Source: CAVDHB01 sp963608705 (GTDB taxonomy: Bacteria; Bacteroidota; Bacteroidia; Bacteroidales; Bacteroidaceae). From it: 64,000 bases of DNA. The notes under the pieces are model-generated. The model searched no databases and had not been told where the DNA came from. It worked only from the letters and a program-made list of their open reading frames with translations. Of this stretch, positions 1 to 8,502 are shown piece after piece; the stretch's first letter is position 1, and every line of letters begins with the position of its first letter. A program made the position numbers and the translations under genes. The stretch spans positions 20,059 through 84,058 of the forward strand of contig CAVDHB010000078.1 of assembly GCA_963608705.1 (NCBI GenBank), in the 5' to 3' direction.

Positions 1-262
1 CATAACCTTGCTCTTCGGGAAGCACGAACAGCATTTCAATGAGTTCGTCGCTCAGTCCTGTAAAGGCGACAATCTTTCCCTCCCGTTGAATCATGTAGAC
101 TGATACGGCGGGAAGATATTCCTTCAGAATCAAAGGCTTGTAAAAAGCGATGTCTTCCTCTGTGAGGAAAGTATGGGAACTCCGTACAGACGATTCCCAT
201 ACTTCCAGTATTTCTTTGAAACGGCTTGGAGGGCAAGCCTCTATTTGATATGGTTGCATCAT
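1..262 (-). CDS. GNAT family N-acetyltransferase, N-terminal part (cut by window edge)
   Basis: The frame is open from an ATG at 262 down to base 1, giving the first 87 residues with no stop, so the C-terminus lies outside the window. The N-terminus (MMQPYQIEACPPSRF) and the segment around residues 62-84 (GKIVAFTGLSDELIEMLFVL then PEEQG) look like the beta strands that lead into the acetyl-CoA loop of small GNAT acetyltransferases of the PhnO/YjaB type. That loop itself is not in view. The start lies 12 bases after the aroB stop, so it is probably co-transcribed with aroB. Two ATG codons are adjacent (262 and 259) and either could be used. The substrate cannot be told from this fragment. Confidence 0.75.
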   Translation of the reverse strand, partial: MMQPYQIEACPPSRFKEILEVWESSVRSSHTFLTEEDIAFYKPLILKEYLPAVSVYMIQREGKIVAFTGLSDELIEMLFVLPEEQGY

Positions 263-274
263 ATAATAGATGTG

Positions 275-1336
275 TCAGCAACCCATGGCCTCCCGGTAGA
301 AGTCGAGCATGGCGAACACTTCTTCTTTGGTAGCCTCTTGGTTGATGTGAATGTCTCCGATATTGCCGAGCAACGTGAAGTTCACGATACCGTTGGTGTT
401 CTTCTTGTCATGGGTCATGATTTCATAGAGCAGGTCATAGTCCTTGCAATCAAACGTGAAGACACCGAAGTACTCCTTTATATATTGGATGGTCTGCTGG
501 AGCTTGTCGGAAGGGAAGCCCAGACGCACCTTGCTTAAGTACAGCTCGCACACCAGTCCGTAAGCCACCGCATAGCCGTGAAGAATGGGACGTTGCTGGC
601 GCAGGGACAGACTCTCGAGGGCATGCCCTGCCGTATGTCCGAAGTTCAAGGCTTTGCGGATACCTTGTTCAAAGGGGTCTTCCGCCACGATGCGTTCTTT
701 TACCTTGATGCTGTCGGCCACCATGGCTTGCAGATGCTTGAAATCCACATTGTTCAGGTCGAAACGTGACAATTCCGCCCAGTGTTTCTCATCGCTGATG
801 AGACCGTGTTTCAACATCTCGCCGTAGCCACTACAGATGTTCTGATAGTCCAGTGTCTTCAAGAACTCCGTGTCGATAAGTACGCTGGCCGCATTATTGA
901 ACACGCCAATCTCATTCTTGAACCCATTGAAGTTGATACCTGTTTTTCCGCCCACGGAAGCGTCCACCATGGAGAGCAGCGTGGTAGGGATATTGATGTA
1001 TTGAATGCCCCGTTTGAAAGTAGAGGCCGCGAATCCACCTAAGTCTGTCACCATACCTCCGCCGAGATTTATCATGAGTGAGTGGCGTGAACCTTTTCCG
1101 TCGCTCAGGGCTCTCCATACAGAAGCCAGTGTCTCCAGTGTCTTGTGGGTGTCCGTGGCACCGATGCAGATATACTGTGCGTCTTTCAGACAAGGCAGTT
1201 GCTGGATGATTGGCAGGCATTTCTCCCGTGTCACTGTGTCGGTGAGGAGGAAGAGCTTGTCGTGGGGACATTCCTTCACGGCTTCTTCCACGGTGTGCCG
1301 CAGTTCTTTTGATATGACAATCTTTTGTTTCTCCAT
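275..1336 (-). CDS. aroB: 3-dehydroquinate synthase
   Basis: This 353-residue protein catalyses the second step of the shikimate pathway, turning DAHP into 3-dehydroquinate with NAD and a divalent metal in the cytoplasm. The NAD-binding GGGMVTDLGGF motif is at about residues 92-102 and SVGGKTGIN at 127-135. The metal ligands expected in the family fit Glu173 (YGEMLKHG), His234 (NFGHTAGHALE) and His253 (HGYAVAYG). Length is normal for the family. The ATG at 1336 is preferred over upstream in-frame codons because the promoter box at 1361-1368 lies just upstream of it. A GNAT gene follows after 12 bases, suggesting a two-gene transcript. Confidence 0.96.
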   Translation of the reverse strand: MEKQKIVISKELRHTVEEAVKECPHDKLFLLTDTVTREKCLPIIQQLPCLKDAQYICIGATDTHKTLETLASVWRALSDGKGSRHSLMINLGGGMVTDLGGFAASTFKRGIQYINIPTTLLSMVDASVGGKTGINFNGFKNEIGVFNNAASVLIDTEFLKTLDYQNICSGYGEMLKHGLISDEKHWAELSRFDLNNVDFKHLQAMVADSIKVKERIVAEDPFEQGIRKALNFGHTAGHALESLSLRQQRPILHGYAVAYGLVCELYLSKVRLGFPSDKLQQTIQYIKEYFGVFTFDCKDYDLLYEIMTHDKKNTNGIVNFTLLGNIGDIHINQEATKEEVFAMLDFYREAMGC

Positions 1337-1360
1337 ACTGTTGTAATGTGATTCTGTCCG

Positions 1361-1368
1361 CAAATGTA
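1361..1368 (-). promoter_or_regulatory. Bacteroidota -7 box of aroB
   Basis: Read on the minus strand this is TACATTTG, an exact fit to the TAnnTTTG box recognised by the primary sigma factor of Bacteroidota. It lies about 25 bases upstream of the aroB start codon. Confidence 0.6.
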
Positions 1369-1477
1369 CGAAAAATAAGGAGAAGTGTTTATAGGTACAC
1401 ATTCCTTTTTTGTCGATAAAACGAGGGCAGTTGTCCATTACGCCCTGAAAGTGTTTCTTCGACTCCTTTATTTTCCC

Positions 1478-1485
1478 TAACTTTG
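1478..1485 (+). promoter_or_regulatory. Bacteroidota -7 box for the 1510 beta-barrel gene
   Basis: TAACTTTG fits TAnnTTTG and lies 24 bases before the ATG at 1510. It also shows why an in-frame TTG at 1483 cannot be the start, since that codon sits inside the promoter. Confidence 0.6.
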
Positions 1486-1509
1486 CACTCGGAAACGAAA
1501 AAGAGTAAT

Positions 1510-4500
1510 ATGATGAAAAGACTAATCTTTATGTGCATGGGACTGCTAATGGCTGTAGTTGCATCCGCCCAAAGCTATACTGTCACGGGAAAGGTGACAG
1601 AGGCGGACGGTACGACTCCCGTGGAGCTGGCCAATGTACAGTTGCTTTCTTTGCCGGACAGCTCGATGCAGAGCGGGGTGCTGACAAAGGAACGCACAGG
1701 GGCATTCTCCTTGACTGCCCGTAGACCGGGACGATATGCCTTGAAGGTTTCTTACATAGGATATACTCCTCATGTGGAGCCCGTCTCTATCACAGCCGGG
1801 AAAACGAACTACAACCTTGGCGTGGTGAAATTGGCAGATGACGGCTTCATGTTGAAAGACATGGTAGTCACGGGACGTGCGTCGAAAGTAGAGATGAAAG
1901 CCGATACCATGGTGTATAACAGCTCGGCTTACCGTATTCCCGAAGGGTCTACCTTGGAGGAGTTGGTAAGACAGCTTCCGGGTGCTGAAGTGGATGACAA
2001 CGGCAAGATTACCATTAATGGAAAAGAGGTGAAGAAAATCCTCTTGAATGGCAAGGAGTTCTTCGGAAGCGACATTAACACGGCCATGAAGAACCTGCCG
2101 GTGAACATTGTGGAGAAGATTAAGTCATACGATAAGAAGTCTGACTTGGCGAAAGCCACGGGTATTGACGACGGAGAGGATGAAACTGTCATCGACCTCG
2201 GCGTGAAAAAGGAGAACATGAACTCCTGGTTCGGAAACGTGGACGCTTCCTACGGTACGAAAGACCGTTATTCGGAGAGATTCATGTTCTCCCAGTTCAA
2301 CGACAAGCAAAAGTTCATGCTGTTGGGAAGTCTGAACAATGTGGGAGACCGAAACTTCCCTGGCGGAGGAGGCGGTTTCCGTGGCGGACAGAACAACGGA
2401 GAGAACACCTCGAGAATGCTGATGGGAAACTATTCCTTGCAGACGAATAAGGTGGATGCTGACTTCAATGCGGCCTTCAGCCATAGCGACGCAAATATCT
2501 TAAGCAAGGGAAACAGCCAAAATTTCACTACCAACCAGTATGGATATAGCAATAGTAAGCAGCGGAACCACAACCTGAACTTCAACTTGTGGGGTAGAGT
2601 GGAATGGACTCCCGACTCGTTGACAAAGGTATTTGTGCGTCCCACGGTTTCCTATGGCAAGACACGATCGGATTCCAAGAGTTATTCTACTACTTCCAAT
2701 GACGATTGGGGCAGTGAGGTGGACGATCCTTACGGACTGATGGTAGAGAACGCAGAGAAGAATGAATTCTGGAAAAACAAAGAGAATATTGATTTGGTGA
2801 ACTTCACCAAACGTAACTCCGCTTCCAACGGCAACAGTTTCTCCGCAGGACTGGACGGTATGTACAATCGCCGTTTGAGCAGCAATGGACGCAACTTCAC
2901 CGTGCGTGCGCAATACCAGTACTCCAAGAACAACAGCTATTCTTATTCCTATAATAATACGCTGTATGCGGACGACATCGACACTAAAGAGGGACAGGAG
3001 AACTTGATTCGCCGTTATACAACGACTCCCGTGAAGTCGTACACTTACGGAGGAGGAGCGATGTGGAGTGAGCCGCTGACATTCGTAAAGGGCTTGTTCT
3101 TCATTTTGAACTATCGTTTCACTTATCGTTACAACCAGAGTGACCGTAGTATGTATGATATGAATACTTTGAATGCAGATGGAAATCTGTTGGCCGGTAA
3201 TGATCTTGCATGGAATATGAACGGTTTCACCTTCCCTTCCAACTGGAGCAGCAATCAGACAGACTATTTGGACAAAGATCAGAGTACCTATGCGACTTAT
3301 AAGTATTTTAACCATAACGCCAGGGTACAGCTCCGTTTCGTGAGCAAGAAGATTAACGTAAACGTGGGTGCTTCATTCCAACCTCAGCGCACGGTGCTTT
3401 CCTACATGAAAGGCACGTTCGCCACTGACACGACACGCAATGTGTTCAATGTATCTCCTACATTGGATTTCCGTTACAAGATAAATAACACAAGTCAGCT
3501 TCGAATCCGTTACCGGGGAACTTCCAACCAAGCCAGTATGACGGACTTGCTGAACGTGGTGGATAACTCAGACCCGATGAACATTTCTGCTGGTAATCCT
3601 GGCTTGCGTCCTTCGTTCACAAATTCGTTAAACGTGTTCTTCAATACCTATAATCCTCAGTTGCAGCAGGGCTTTTTCAGTATGTTCGACTACAGCAACA
3701 CGCTGAATGCTTTCAGCACACGCCGTATTACAGATAAGAAGACGGGTAACTCTGTGTCACGCCCTGAGAATATCAGCGGAAACTGGAGCGCAAGAGGTGT
3801 CTTCGTGTTCAACACGGCCATCGGTTCTGCCAAGAAGTTCAATATCAGCTCCTTTACCAATGGAAGTTTCGAGAATGCGGTAGCTTACACCAGTACAGTA
3901 AAGGATGGTTCTTCCATTAATGGGAATATCTCCTCGATGGAAGATGTGAACAAGTTATTTAACAATAGTGTGGATAATCAAAAGTCCACCACCAAAAACA
4001 CTAGAATCCGTGAGAAGTTGACATTAAGCTACCGTACGGATTACTGGGAATTGGGTGTGAACGGAAGTTTGGAATACTATCACTCCACCAATGACATGCA
4101 GAAGCAGGGCAACATGAATACATGGACTTATGCTTACGGCCCCCGCTTGACTTTGAACCTGCCGTGGGGAACTTCTCTTTCCACAGATGCCAGCTACAAC
4201 GCCCGCCGTGGTTACAGCTCCGCATCAATGAATACCAATGAATGGCTGTGGAACTTGCAAGTGTCACAGAGTTTCCTCCGCAAGAAGAACTTGATTCTGT
4301 CCGTGCAGTTCTACGACCTGCTGCACCAGCAGAGCAACGTAAGTCGTGCTGTGACCGCTTTCCAGCGTTCCGACACATGGTATAACGCAGTCAACAGTTA
4401 CATGATGGTACACGTGATATACCGTTTCAACAGTGCCAAGGGCAACAAGGGACCGCAAGACCGTGGCCCTGGCGGACGTGGTGGATTCGGTCGTCCGATG

Positions 4501-4539
4501 GGTCCTCCTCCCGGAGGTTTCGGTGGACCAAGATTCTAA
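1510..4539 (+). CDS. Outer membrane beta-barrel protein (TonB-dependent receptor-like) with carboxypeptidase regulatory-like domain
   Basis: The 1009-residue product starts with a signal peptide (MMKRLIFMCMGLLMAVVASAQ). A carboxypeptidase-D regulatory-like beta-sandwich follows at about residues 22-110 (YTVTGKVTEADG, YALKVSYIGYTP), then a plug-like segment (GSTLEELVRQLPGAEVDDNG, ITINGKEVKKILLNGKEFFG) and a long aromatic beta-barrel. This is the arrangement of the outer membrane beta-barrel protein family related to TonB-dependent receptors, not a typical SusC: there is no SusD partner next to it. The last 35 residues are rich in Gly, Pro and Arg (GGRGGFGRPMGPPPGGFGG), an odd tail for a barrel. 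The gene appears to be monocistronic, with its own promoter and terminator. The ligand is unknown. Confidence 0.88.
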   Translation: MMKRLIFMCMGLLMAVVASAQSYTVTGKVTEADGTTPVELANVQLLSLPDSSMQSGVLTKERTGAFSLTARRPGRYALKVSYIGYTPHVEPVSITAGKTNYNLGVVKLADDGFMLKDMVVTGRASKVEMKADTMVYNSSAYRIPEGSTLEELVRQLPGAEVDDNGKITINGKEVKKILLNGKEFFGSDINTAMKNLPVNIVEKIKSYDKKSDLAKATGIDDGEDETVIDLGVKKENMNSWFGNVDASYGTKDRYSERFMFSQFNDKQKFMLLGSLNNVGDRNFPGGGGGFRGGQNNGENTSRMLMGNYSLQTNKVDADFNAAFSHSDANILSKGNSQNFTTNQYGYSNSKQRNHNLNFNLWGRVEWTPDSLTKVFVRPTVSYGKTRSDSKSYSTTSNDDWGSEVDDPYGLMVENAEKNEFWKNKENIDLVNFTKRNSASNGNSFSAGLDGMYNRRLSSNGRNFTVRAQYQYSKNNSYSYSYNNTLYADDIDTKEGQENLIRRYTTTPVKSYTYGGGAMWSEPLTFVKGLFFILNYRFTYRYNQSDRSMYDMNTLNADGNLLAGNDLAWNMNGFTFPSNWSSNQTDYLDKDQSTYATYKYFNHNARVQLRFVSKKINVNVGASFQPQRTVLSYMKGTFATDTTRNVFNVSPTLDFRYKINNTSQLRIRYRGTSNQASMTDLLNVVDNSDPMNISAGNPGLRPSFTNSLNVFFNTYNPQLQQGFFSMFDYSNTLNAFSTRRITDKKTGNSVSRPENISGNWSARGVFVFNTAIGSAKKFNISSFTNGSFENAVAYTSTVKDGSSINGNISSMEDVNKLFNNSVDNQKSTTKNTRIREKLTLSYRTDYWELGVNGSLEYYHSTNDMQKQGNMNTWTYAYGPRLTLNLPWGTSLSTDASYNARRGYSSASMNTNEWLWNLQVSQSFLRKKNLILSVQFYDLLHQQSNVSRAVTAFQRSDTWYNAVNSYMMVHVIYRFNSAKGNKGPQDRGPGGRGGFGRPMGPPPGGFGGPRF

Positions 4540-4595
4540 GGAATTTCTAATTCACTTCATTCATATATAAGTTTTCACAATCAATCTAAATGTGA

Positions 4596-4634
4596 GGCAG
4601 GAGGGCGACGTGAGTCGGTCTCCTGCCGTTTTTA
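4596..4634 (+). terminator. Rho-independent terminator of the 1510 beta-barrel gene
   Basis: A perfect 8 bp stem, GGCAGGAG at 4596-4603 and CTCCTGCC at 4620-4627, is followed by GTTTTTATT. It sits 57 bases after the stop codon. Confidence 0.8.
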
Positions 4635-4792
4635 TTACATGACGTTTCCAGCTTAATCTTTAAGACAAGAAGAGTCTTAGGGTAAGCCTCCTATAATCAT
4701 GTCTGATTCTATGAAGCTTACTCGTATATTCAGAATAAATCAGGGTTGTTTACAATAACAACATCGAATCTTCTTTCGGGACTTAACAGGTT

Positions 4793-5005
4793 ATGATTAT
4801 CCGCTATCGCACCACCAATAAACATTGTTTAGGTAGAGACGCGATTTATCGCGTCTCCGCTTTTCAGAGTGTTTTAATATCTTACCAATCACAGATACAA
4901 GTCATCACTGATGAATGTGGAGACGCGATGAATCGCGTCTCTACTAAGTTAGTCATTATATTGCAATGTACAAGATAGGACGGTGGTACGATTGCGGATA
5001 ATCAT
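4793..5005. mobile_element. 213 bp MITE-like element with 24 bp terminal inverted repeats and two internal palindromes
   Basis: The two ends, 4793-4816 and 4982-5005, are inverted copies matching at 22 of 24 positions, beginning ATGATTATCCGC. Inside are two copies of a 22 bp near-perfect palindrome (GAGACGCGAT, 2 bases, ATCGCGTCTC) at 4836-4857 and 4920-4941. No real coding frame is present. The right end stops 5 bases short of the TAA of the DMT transporter gene. I see no target-site duplication of 8 bp. Related, more degenerate elements are at 48542-48677 and 49107-49208, and one end recurs at 63160-63183. Confidence 0.75.
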
Positions 5006-5010
5006 TGTAT

Positions 5011-5931
5011 TTATTCAGACCCGAACCACAGGAACAACATTCCCAACAACACCAAGAGCAAATCCACTACTTTACTCTTCAAGTTCTTCTCCCGGAACAT
5101 CCACGCTCCGAAGAAGAAGCTAACCAATACACTGCCTCGACGCACCATGGAGACAATACTGATCATGGCACCTTGCAGACTCAAGGCGTAAAAGTACACA
5201 AAATCGGCTACCGCTAAAAAGACAGATATTAGAATGATGCACCAGTCCCATCGGAAAGGGGTGGTCTTGCGACGGGTGGGATACCATACGATTAGCAATA
5301 TCACAGCCATCATGAGGAATTGATACATATTGTACCAACCCTGTACGACCATCGGATTCATGCCGATTCCTCCATCAGCCACAGGAGTCATCAAGTATTT
5401 GTCGTACAAAGCACTGACGGCACCTAACAGGTTGGAAAGTACCAAGAAATAAATCCATTTATCATGTTTGAAGTCTATCCCCTCTTTCTTCCCGCTACGA
5501 CTGAGCATGATGAAAGAAACCGCAGAAAAAGCCACTCCTACCCATTGCCACAGGTTCAACCGTTCGCCAAACACGCACATAGCACCCAATAGCGTCAGTA
5601 CAGGACGAGTGGCATTAATAGGGCCGGTGATGGTCAAAGGTATCTGCTTGATGCCATAATAGCCTAATATCCATGAGGAAAGCACAATGACCGATTTCAA
5701 GATGATATACTTGTGTACCCCCCACTCTACCATCGGCATATAGAAAATAGTGTCTTTCATCCATTCCGGCCTTTGAGCCGAAAGAATGACAAACGGGATG
5801 AAGATGAGAGAAGAAAACAAGGTGTTCAGGCATAAGACAGGGATGACGGCATTGCCGTTCAGCGAATGCTTCTTGAACACATCATAGAACCCCAGCAACG
5901 CTGCGGAGAGAAATGCGAATGCTAACCACAT
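5011..5931 (-). CDS. DMT/EamA-family transporter
   Basis: The 306-residue protein has about ten hydrophobic segments in two halves, each of the EamA type (for example WLAFAFLSAALLGFYDVFKK at the N-terminus and the C-terminal VVDLLLVLLGMLFLWFG). The conserved proline-rich turn near residue 105 (ITGPINATRPVLTLLGAMCVFGE, written here in part) is usual for drug/metabolite transporters of the inner membrane. The substrate is not predictable. It is the last gene of the DUF5715-truA-transporter group: it begins 8 bases after the truA stop, and its own stop is 5 bases from the MITE. Confidence 0.88.
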   Translation of the reverse strand: MWLAFAFLSAALLGFYDVFKKHSLNGNAVIPVLCLNTLFSSLIFIPFVILSAQRPEWMKDTIFYMPMVEWGVHKYIILKSVIVLSSWILGYYGIKQIPLTITGPINATRPVLTLLGAMCVFGERLNLWQWVGVAFSAVSFIMLSRSGKKEGIDFKHDKWIYFLVLSNLLGAVSALYDKYLMTPVADGGIGMNPMVVQGWYNMYQFLMMAVILLIVWYPTRRKTTPFRWDWCIILISVFLAVADFVYFYALSLQGAMISIVSMVRRGSVLVSFFFGAWMFREKNLKSKVVDLLLVLLGMLFLWFGSE

Positions 5932-5939
5932 AGTGTGTT

Positions 5940-6716
5940 TTATTTATTGTCTGTGAAAATTGTTTCAGGATAAGTGATGTCCTCCAAAAAAAGTGCGTGT
6001 CCTGGCACAGAGCTGCCTGCCATACAACGGTCTTTCCCTTCCACCACACGCTTGAAGCCTTCCAAGTCCACCTTGCCATAGCCCACATCAAACAATGTGC
6101 CGACTACCGCCCGCACCATATTCCGCAAAAAGCGGTTGGCTGTGATGGTGAATTCCCACTGATAAGGGGAGGTTTGTTTCCATGCAGCGTAAGTCACATC
6201 GCAAAAGTTTGTCTTCGCATCGGTGTGGAGCTTGCTGAAACTGGTAAAATCCTTATATTCTTTCAACATAGCCGCAGCCTTGTTCATCTGCTCAAAATCT
6301 GGCAAGGCACGTCCCGCCAAGTACAAACTGAACTGACGGTCGAACGGAGACTTACGGGTATGCACATAATATTTGTATGTACGAGAAAGTGCGTCAAAAC
6401 GGGCGTGTGCGTCCGGCTTCACTGGACGAACCGAATAGATGGATATATCCCACGGCAGGATGCGGTTCAACTTATAAGCGAACCATTGCGTGTCCAACTC
6501 AGACTCCGTATCGAAATGCGCAACCATCAAACGGGCGTGTACTCCCGCATCGGTTCTTCCCGCACCCGTCACCTGCACTTTGTCCTTACGCAACAGTACT
6601 GCCACAGCCTTGGCCAACGTTTCCTGTACACTGCTGCCGTTGGGCTGTACCTGCCACCCGTGGTAGGCGGTGCCATCGTAGGCGAAAAAGATAAAATACC
6701 TTCGCATCTGGGTCAT
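5940..6716 (-). CDS. truA: tRNA pseudouridine synthase A
   Basis: TruA converts uridines 38-40 of the anticodon stem to pseudouridine. The catalytic aspartate is Asp56 in [11 protein letters not shown], and other family motifs are present ([15 protein letters not shown] near the N-terminus, [14 protein letters not shown] in the C-terminal half). The 258-residue length is normal. The start at 6716 is chosen because its ATG overlaps the TGA of the upstream gene as ATGA, a sign of translational coupling; a second ATG three codons later is possible. The DMT transporter follows 8 bases downstream. Confidence 0.96.
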   Translation of the reverse strand: MTQMRRYFIFFAYDGTAYHGWQVQPNGSSVQETLAKAVAVLLRKDKVQVTGAGRTDAGVHARLMVAHFDTESELDTQWFAYKLNRILPWDISIYSVRPVKPDAHARFDALSRTYKYYVHTRKSPFDRQFSLYLAGRALPDFEQMNKAAAMLKEYKDFTSFSKLHTDAKTNFCDVTYAAWKQTSPYQWEFTITANRFLRNMVRAVVGTLFDVGYGKVDLEGFKRVVEGKDRCMAGSSVPGHALFLEDITYPETIFTDNK

Positions 6717-7468
6717 CGAGTTGTAATGTGGAAACATCCTTGGTTCACTTCGTACTTGATATAGCAAATACTATCGGCACGCAAATCTCGCAACACCTCA
6801 GAGAGCACCCATTTCAACGTATCGTTACGCACAGGTTTCACTTGCGGCCCACGAGGATCTTGTACCTGCACATAGCGGTTATAGCTCAAATCGAACGTGG
6901 TTCCATATTGGTGGCAACTGTTCTTTGTGGCGTTTCCATTGTGCGTACGAAGCTGGGTGACATCCTCTTTCGTGCGAAGCACAGAGGTAACAATCAGCAT
7001 ATTGTATTTTATTTTCTTCACCCGCAGGGAATCAAGAAAATTCACGGCAATCTTGGTCAGCAGGAAACTGGCTCTCGGCACCAAATACGGAATGGAACTC
7101 TTAATACGCTTGTCCAACGTGACTCCCGGAATACTTCCGATATACACCAACTTTCCGCCTTGACAGAGTTTCACGGCCTGTTCACGAGTGTCGACCGGCT
7201 GGATACCCCACCGAGCCGCCGCCTTCAGCTGCACATCGTTCAAGTCGTTAAACGTCCGCTCAAAACCCGGCACACTGTAGATGGGATGCTTTTCCGCAGG
7301 GGTGGCTATAAAAGGCAACGTATCGCTGGAAATGAACGCAAAGGAAGAGTCTATATGTTTCTCTTCCTTGCTCATTCTGTTTCGACAGCTGTAGCATCCT
7401 CTCATCAAAAGGATGAGTACAACCAGCCAAAAGATATACCGTAATTGCTGCGCTCTGCCCTTGTTCAT
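6713..7468 (-). CDS. DUF5715 family protein, M15 peptidase-like, membrane-anchored
   Basis: This 251-residue protein has an N-terminal hydrophobic segment at about residues 9-27 ([16 protein letters not shown]), then a soluble domain that should face the periplasm. Near the C-terminus it carries [16 protein letters not shown] and later GCFHITTR. The spacing H-x6-D followed by a distal H is the zinc-ligand pattern of M15 D-Ala-D-Ala carboxypeptidases such as VanX/VanY, so a cell-wall peptidase role is plausible but inferred. The DUF5715 assignment is from memory of the family. It heads the operon and overlaps truA by four bases. Confidence 0.75.
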   Translation of the reverse strand: MNKGRAQQLRYIFWLVVLILLMRGCYSCRNRMSKEEKHIDSSFAFISSDTLPFIATPAEKHPIYSVPGFERTFNDLNDVQLKAAARWGIQPVDTREQAVKLCQGGKLVYIGSIPGVTLDKRIKSSIPYLVPRASFLLTKIAVNFLDSLRVKKIKYNMLIVTSVLRTKEDVTQLRTHNGNATKNSCHQYGTTFDLSYNRYVQVQDPRGPQVKPVRNDTLKWVLSEVLRDLRADSICYIKYEVNQGCFHITTR

Positions 7469-7489
7469 TTATTTCTAATTTTCAGCGTG

Positions 7490-7497
7490 CAAAGTTA
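7490..7497 (-). promoter_or_regulatory. Bacteroidota -7 box of the DUF5715-truA-transporter operon
   Basis: The minus strand reads TAACTTTG, 21 bases upstream of the ATG at 7468. No comparable box is visible before truA or the transporter. Confidence 0.55.
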
Positions 7498-7596
7498 CGC
7501 AAAACATTGCGATATACGACAGGATTTGCAGAATTTATGCGTGTGTGGGCCATAATTCAAACAACGGTGTTTGTATAATAAAAGAGTTGTATCCGC

Positions 7597-8262
7597 TCAA
7601 CTCAATTTCTGTCCGAACGCCAAGTCACCCGCATCCCCCAAGCCAGGTACAATATAGGAATGCTCATTCAATTGCGGGTCGATGGCACCACACCAGATAG
7701 TGGTACGGTCAGCGGGAAGAGACTTGCGCACAAACTCCACCCCTTCCTCTGCGGCAATGACAGAAGCCACATGAATATGCGCAGGTGTCCCTTTCGTCAA
7801 GAAAGCTTGATAACCTAATTCCATGCTCTCTCCCGTGGCCAACATCGGATCTGCGATAATCAATGTTTTCCCTGTCAAGTCTGGTGCAGCGATGTATTCT
7901 ATATGCACGTCCACCTGACGGCACTCCTTGTCTTTATAATACCGATAAGCGGACACGAACGCATTCTCCGCCTTGTCAAACACCTCTAAAAAGCCTTCGT
8001 GAAAGGGAAGTCCGGCACGAAATATAGTGCCTAACACAATGGAATCGGAAGGCACCTTCCCCGTGGCTTTTCCCAAAGGCGTAGTGACTATTTTATCCTC
8101 ATAATAAAGACGTTTACTGATTTCATAAGCCATGCACATACCGATACGGCGCAAATTATTCCGAAACAGAAGTCTGTTCTGTTGATAGTCCACATCCCGA
8201 AGTTCCGTCATGAACTGGTTGACTATTGAGTTTTCTTTGGCGAAATTGACAATTTCTATCAT
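7597..8262 (-). CDS. upp: Uracil phosphoribosyltransferase
   Basis: Upp makes UMP from uracil and PRPP in pyrimidine salvage. The PRPP-binding loop is IIADPMLATGES, and the uracil-pocket C-terminus IVPGLGDAGDLAFG is intact. The 221-residue form starting MIEIVNFAKENS at 8262 is preferred over a longer frame because the promoter box at 8314-8321 lies inside that extension. The gene is divergent from pckA, with about 240 bases between the two starts. Confidence 0.95.
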   Translation of the reverse strand: MIEIVNFAKENSIVNQFMTELRDVDYQQNRLLFRNNLRRIGMCMAYEISKRLYYEDKIVTTPLGKATGKVPSDSIVLGTIFRAGLPFHEGFLEVFDKAENAFVSAYRYYKDKECRQVDVHIEYIAAPDLTGKTLIIADPMLATGESMELGYQAFLTKGTPAHIHVASVIAAEEGVEFVRKSLPADRTTIWCGAIDPQLNEHSYIVPGLGDAGDLAFGQKLS

Positions 8263-8313
8263 GTGAAACGTGCTTTTAGAGAGCCGCAAGGGCTTAGTTA
8301 TACATACTGCGGA

Positions 8314-8321
8314 CAAAAATA
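8314..8321 (-). promoter_or_regulatory. Bacteroidota -7 box of upp
   Basis: The minus strand reads TATTTTTG, about 51 bases before the upp start codon. Confidence 0.5.
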
Positions 8322-8440
8322 AGAAATATATCTCAATGATTTGGCAACTCCGACTAACAAATTCGTTTTTTTAATTTAAAAGCAAAGGATATTTCAAGAT
8401 ATTTTTCACCGCTCACCTTTTTCATGATAGAATTAATTCG

Positions 8441-8448
8441 TACTTTTG
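8441..8448 (+). promoter_or_regulatory. Bacteroidota -7 box of pckA
   Basis: TACTTTTG fits the consensus and is followed by a leader of about 50 bases before the pckA ATG. Confidence 0.6.
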
Positions 8449-8502
8449 TGGGCGCAAAAGGACAACGAAATTCATTATTCATATTAAACACTAAACAGTA
8501 AA

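Noticed and set aside
36..281. 81-residue minus-strand frame at the left edge
   Set aside because: It is out of frame with the GNAT-like sequence that reads continuously from 262 to base 1 and overlaps the aroB stop.
2500..3315. 271-residue minus-strand frame inside the outer-membrane barrel gene
   Set aside because: No family resemblance, no promoter, and fully covered by the convincing plus-strand gene.
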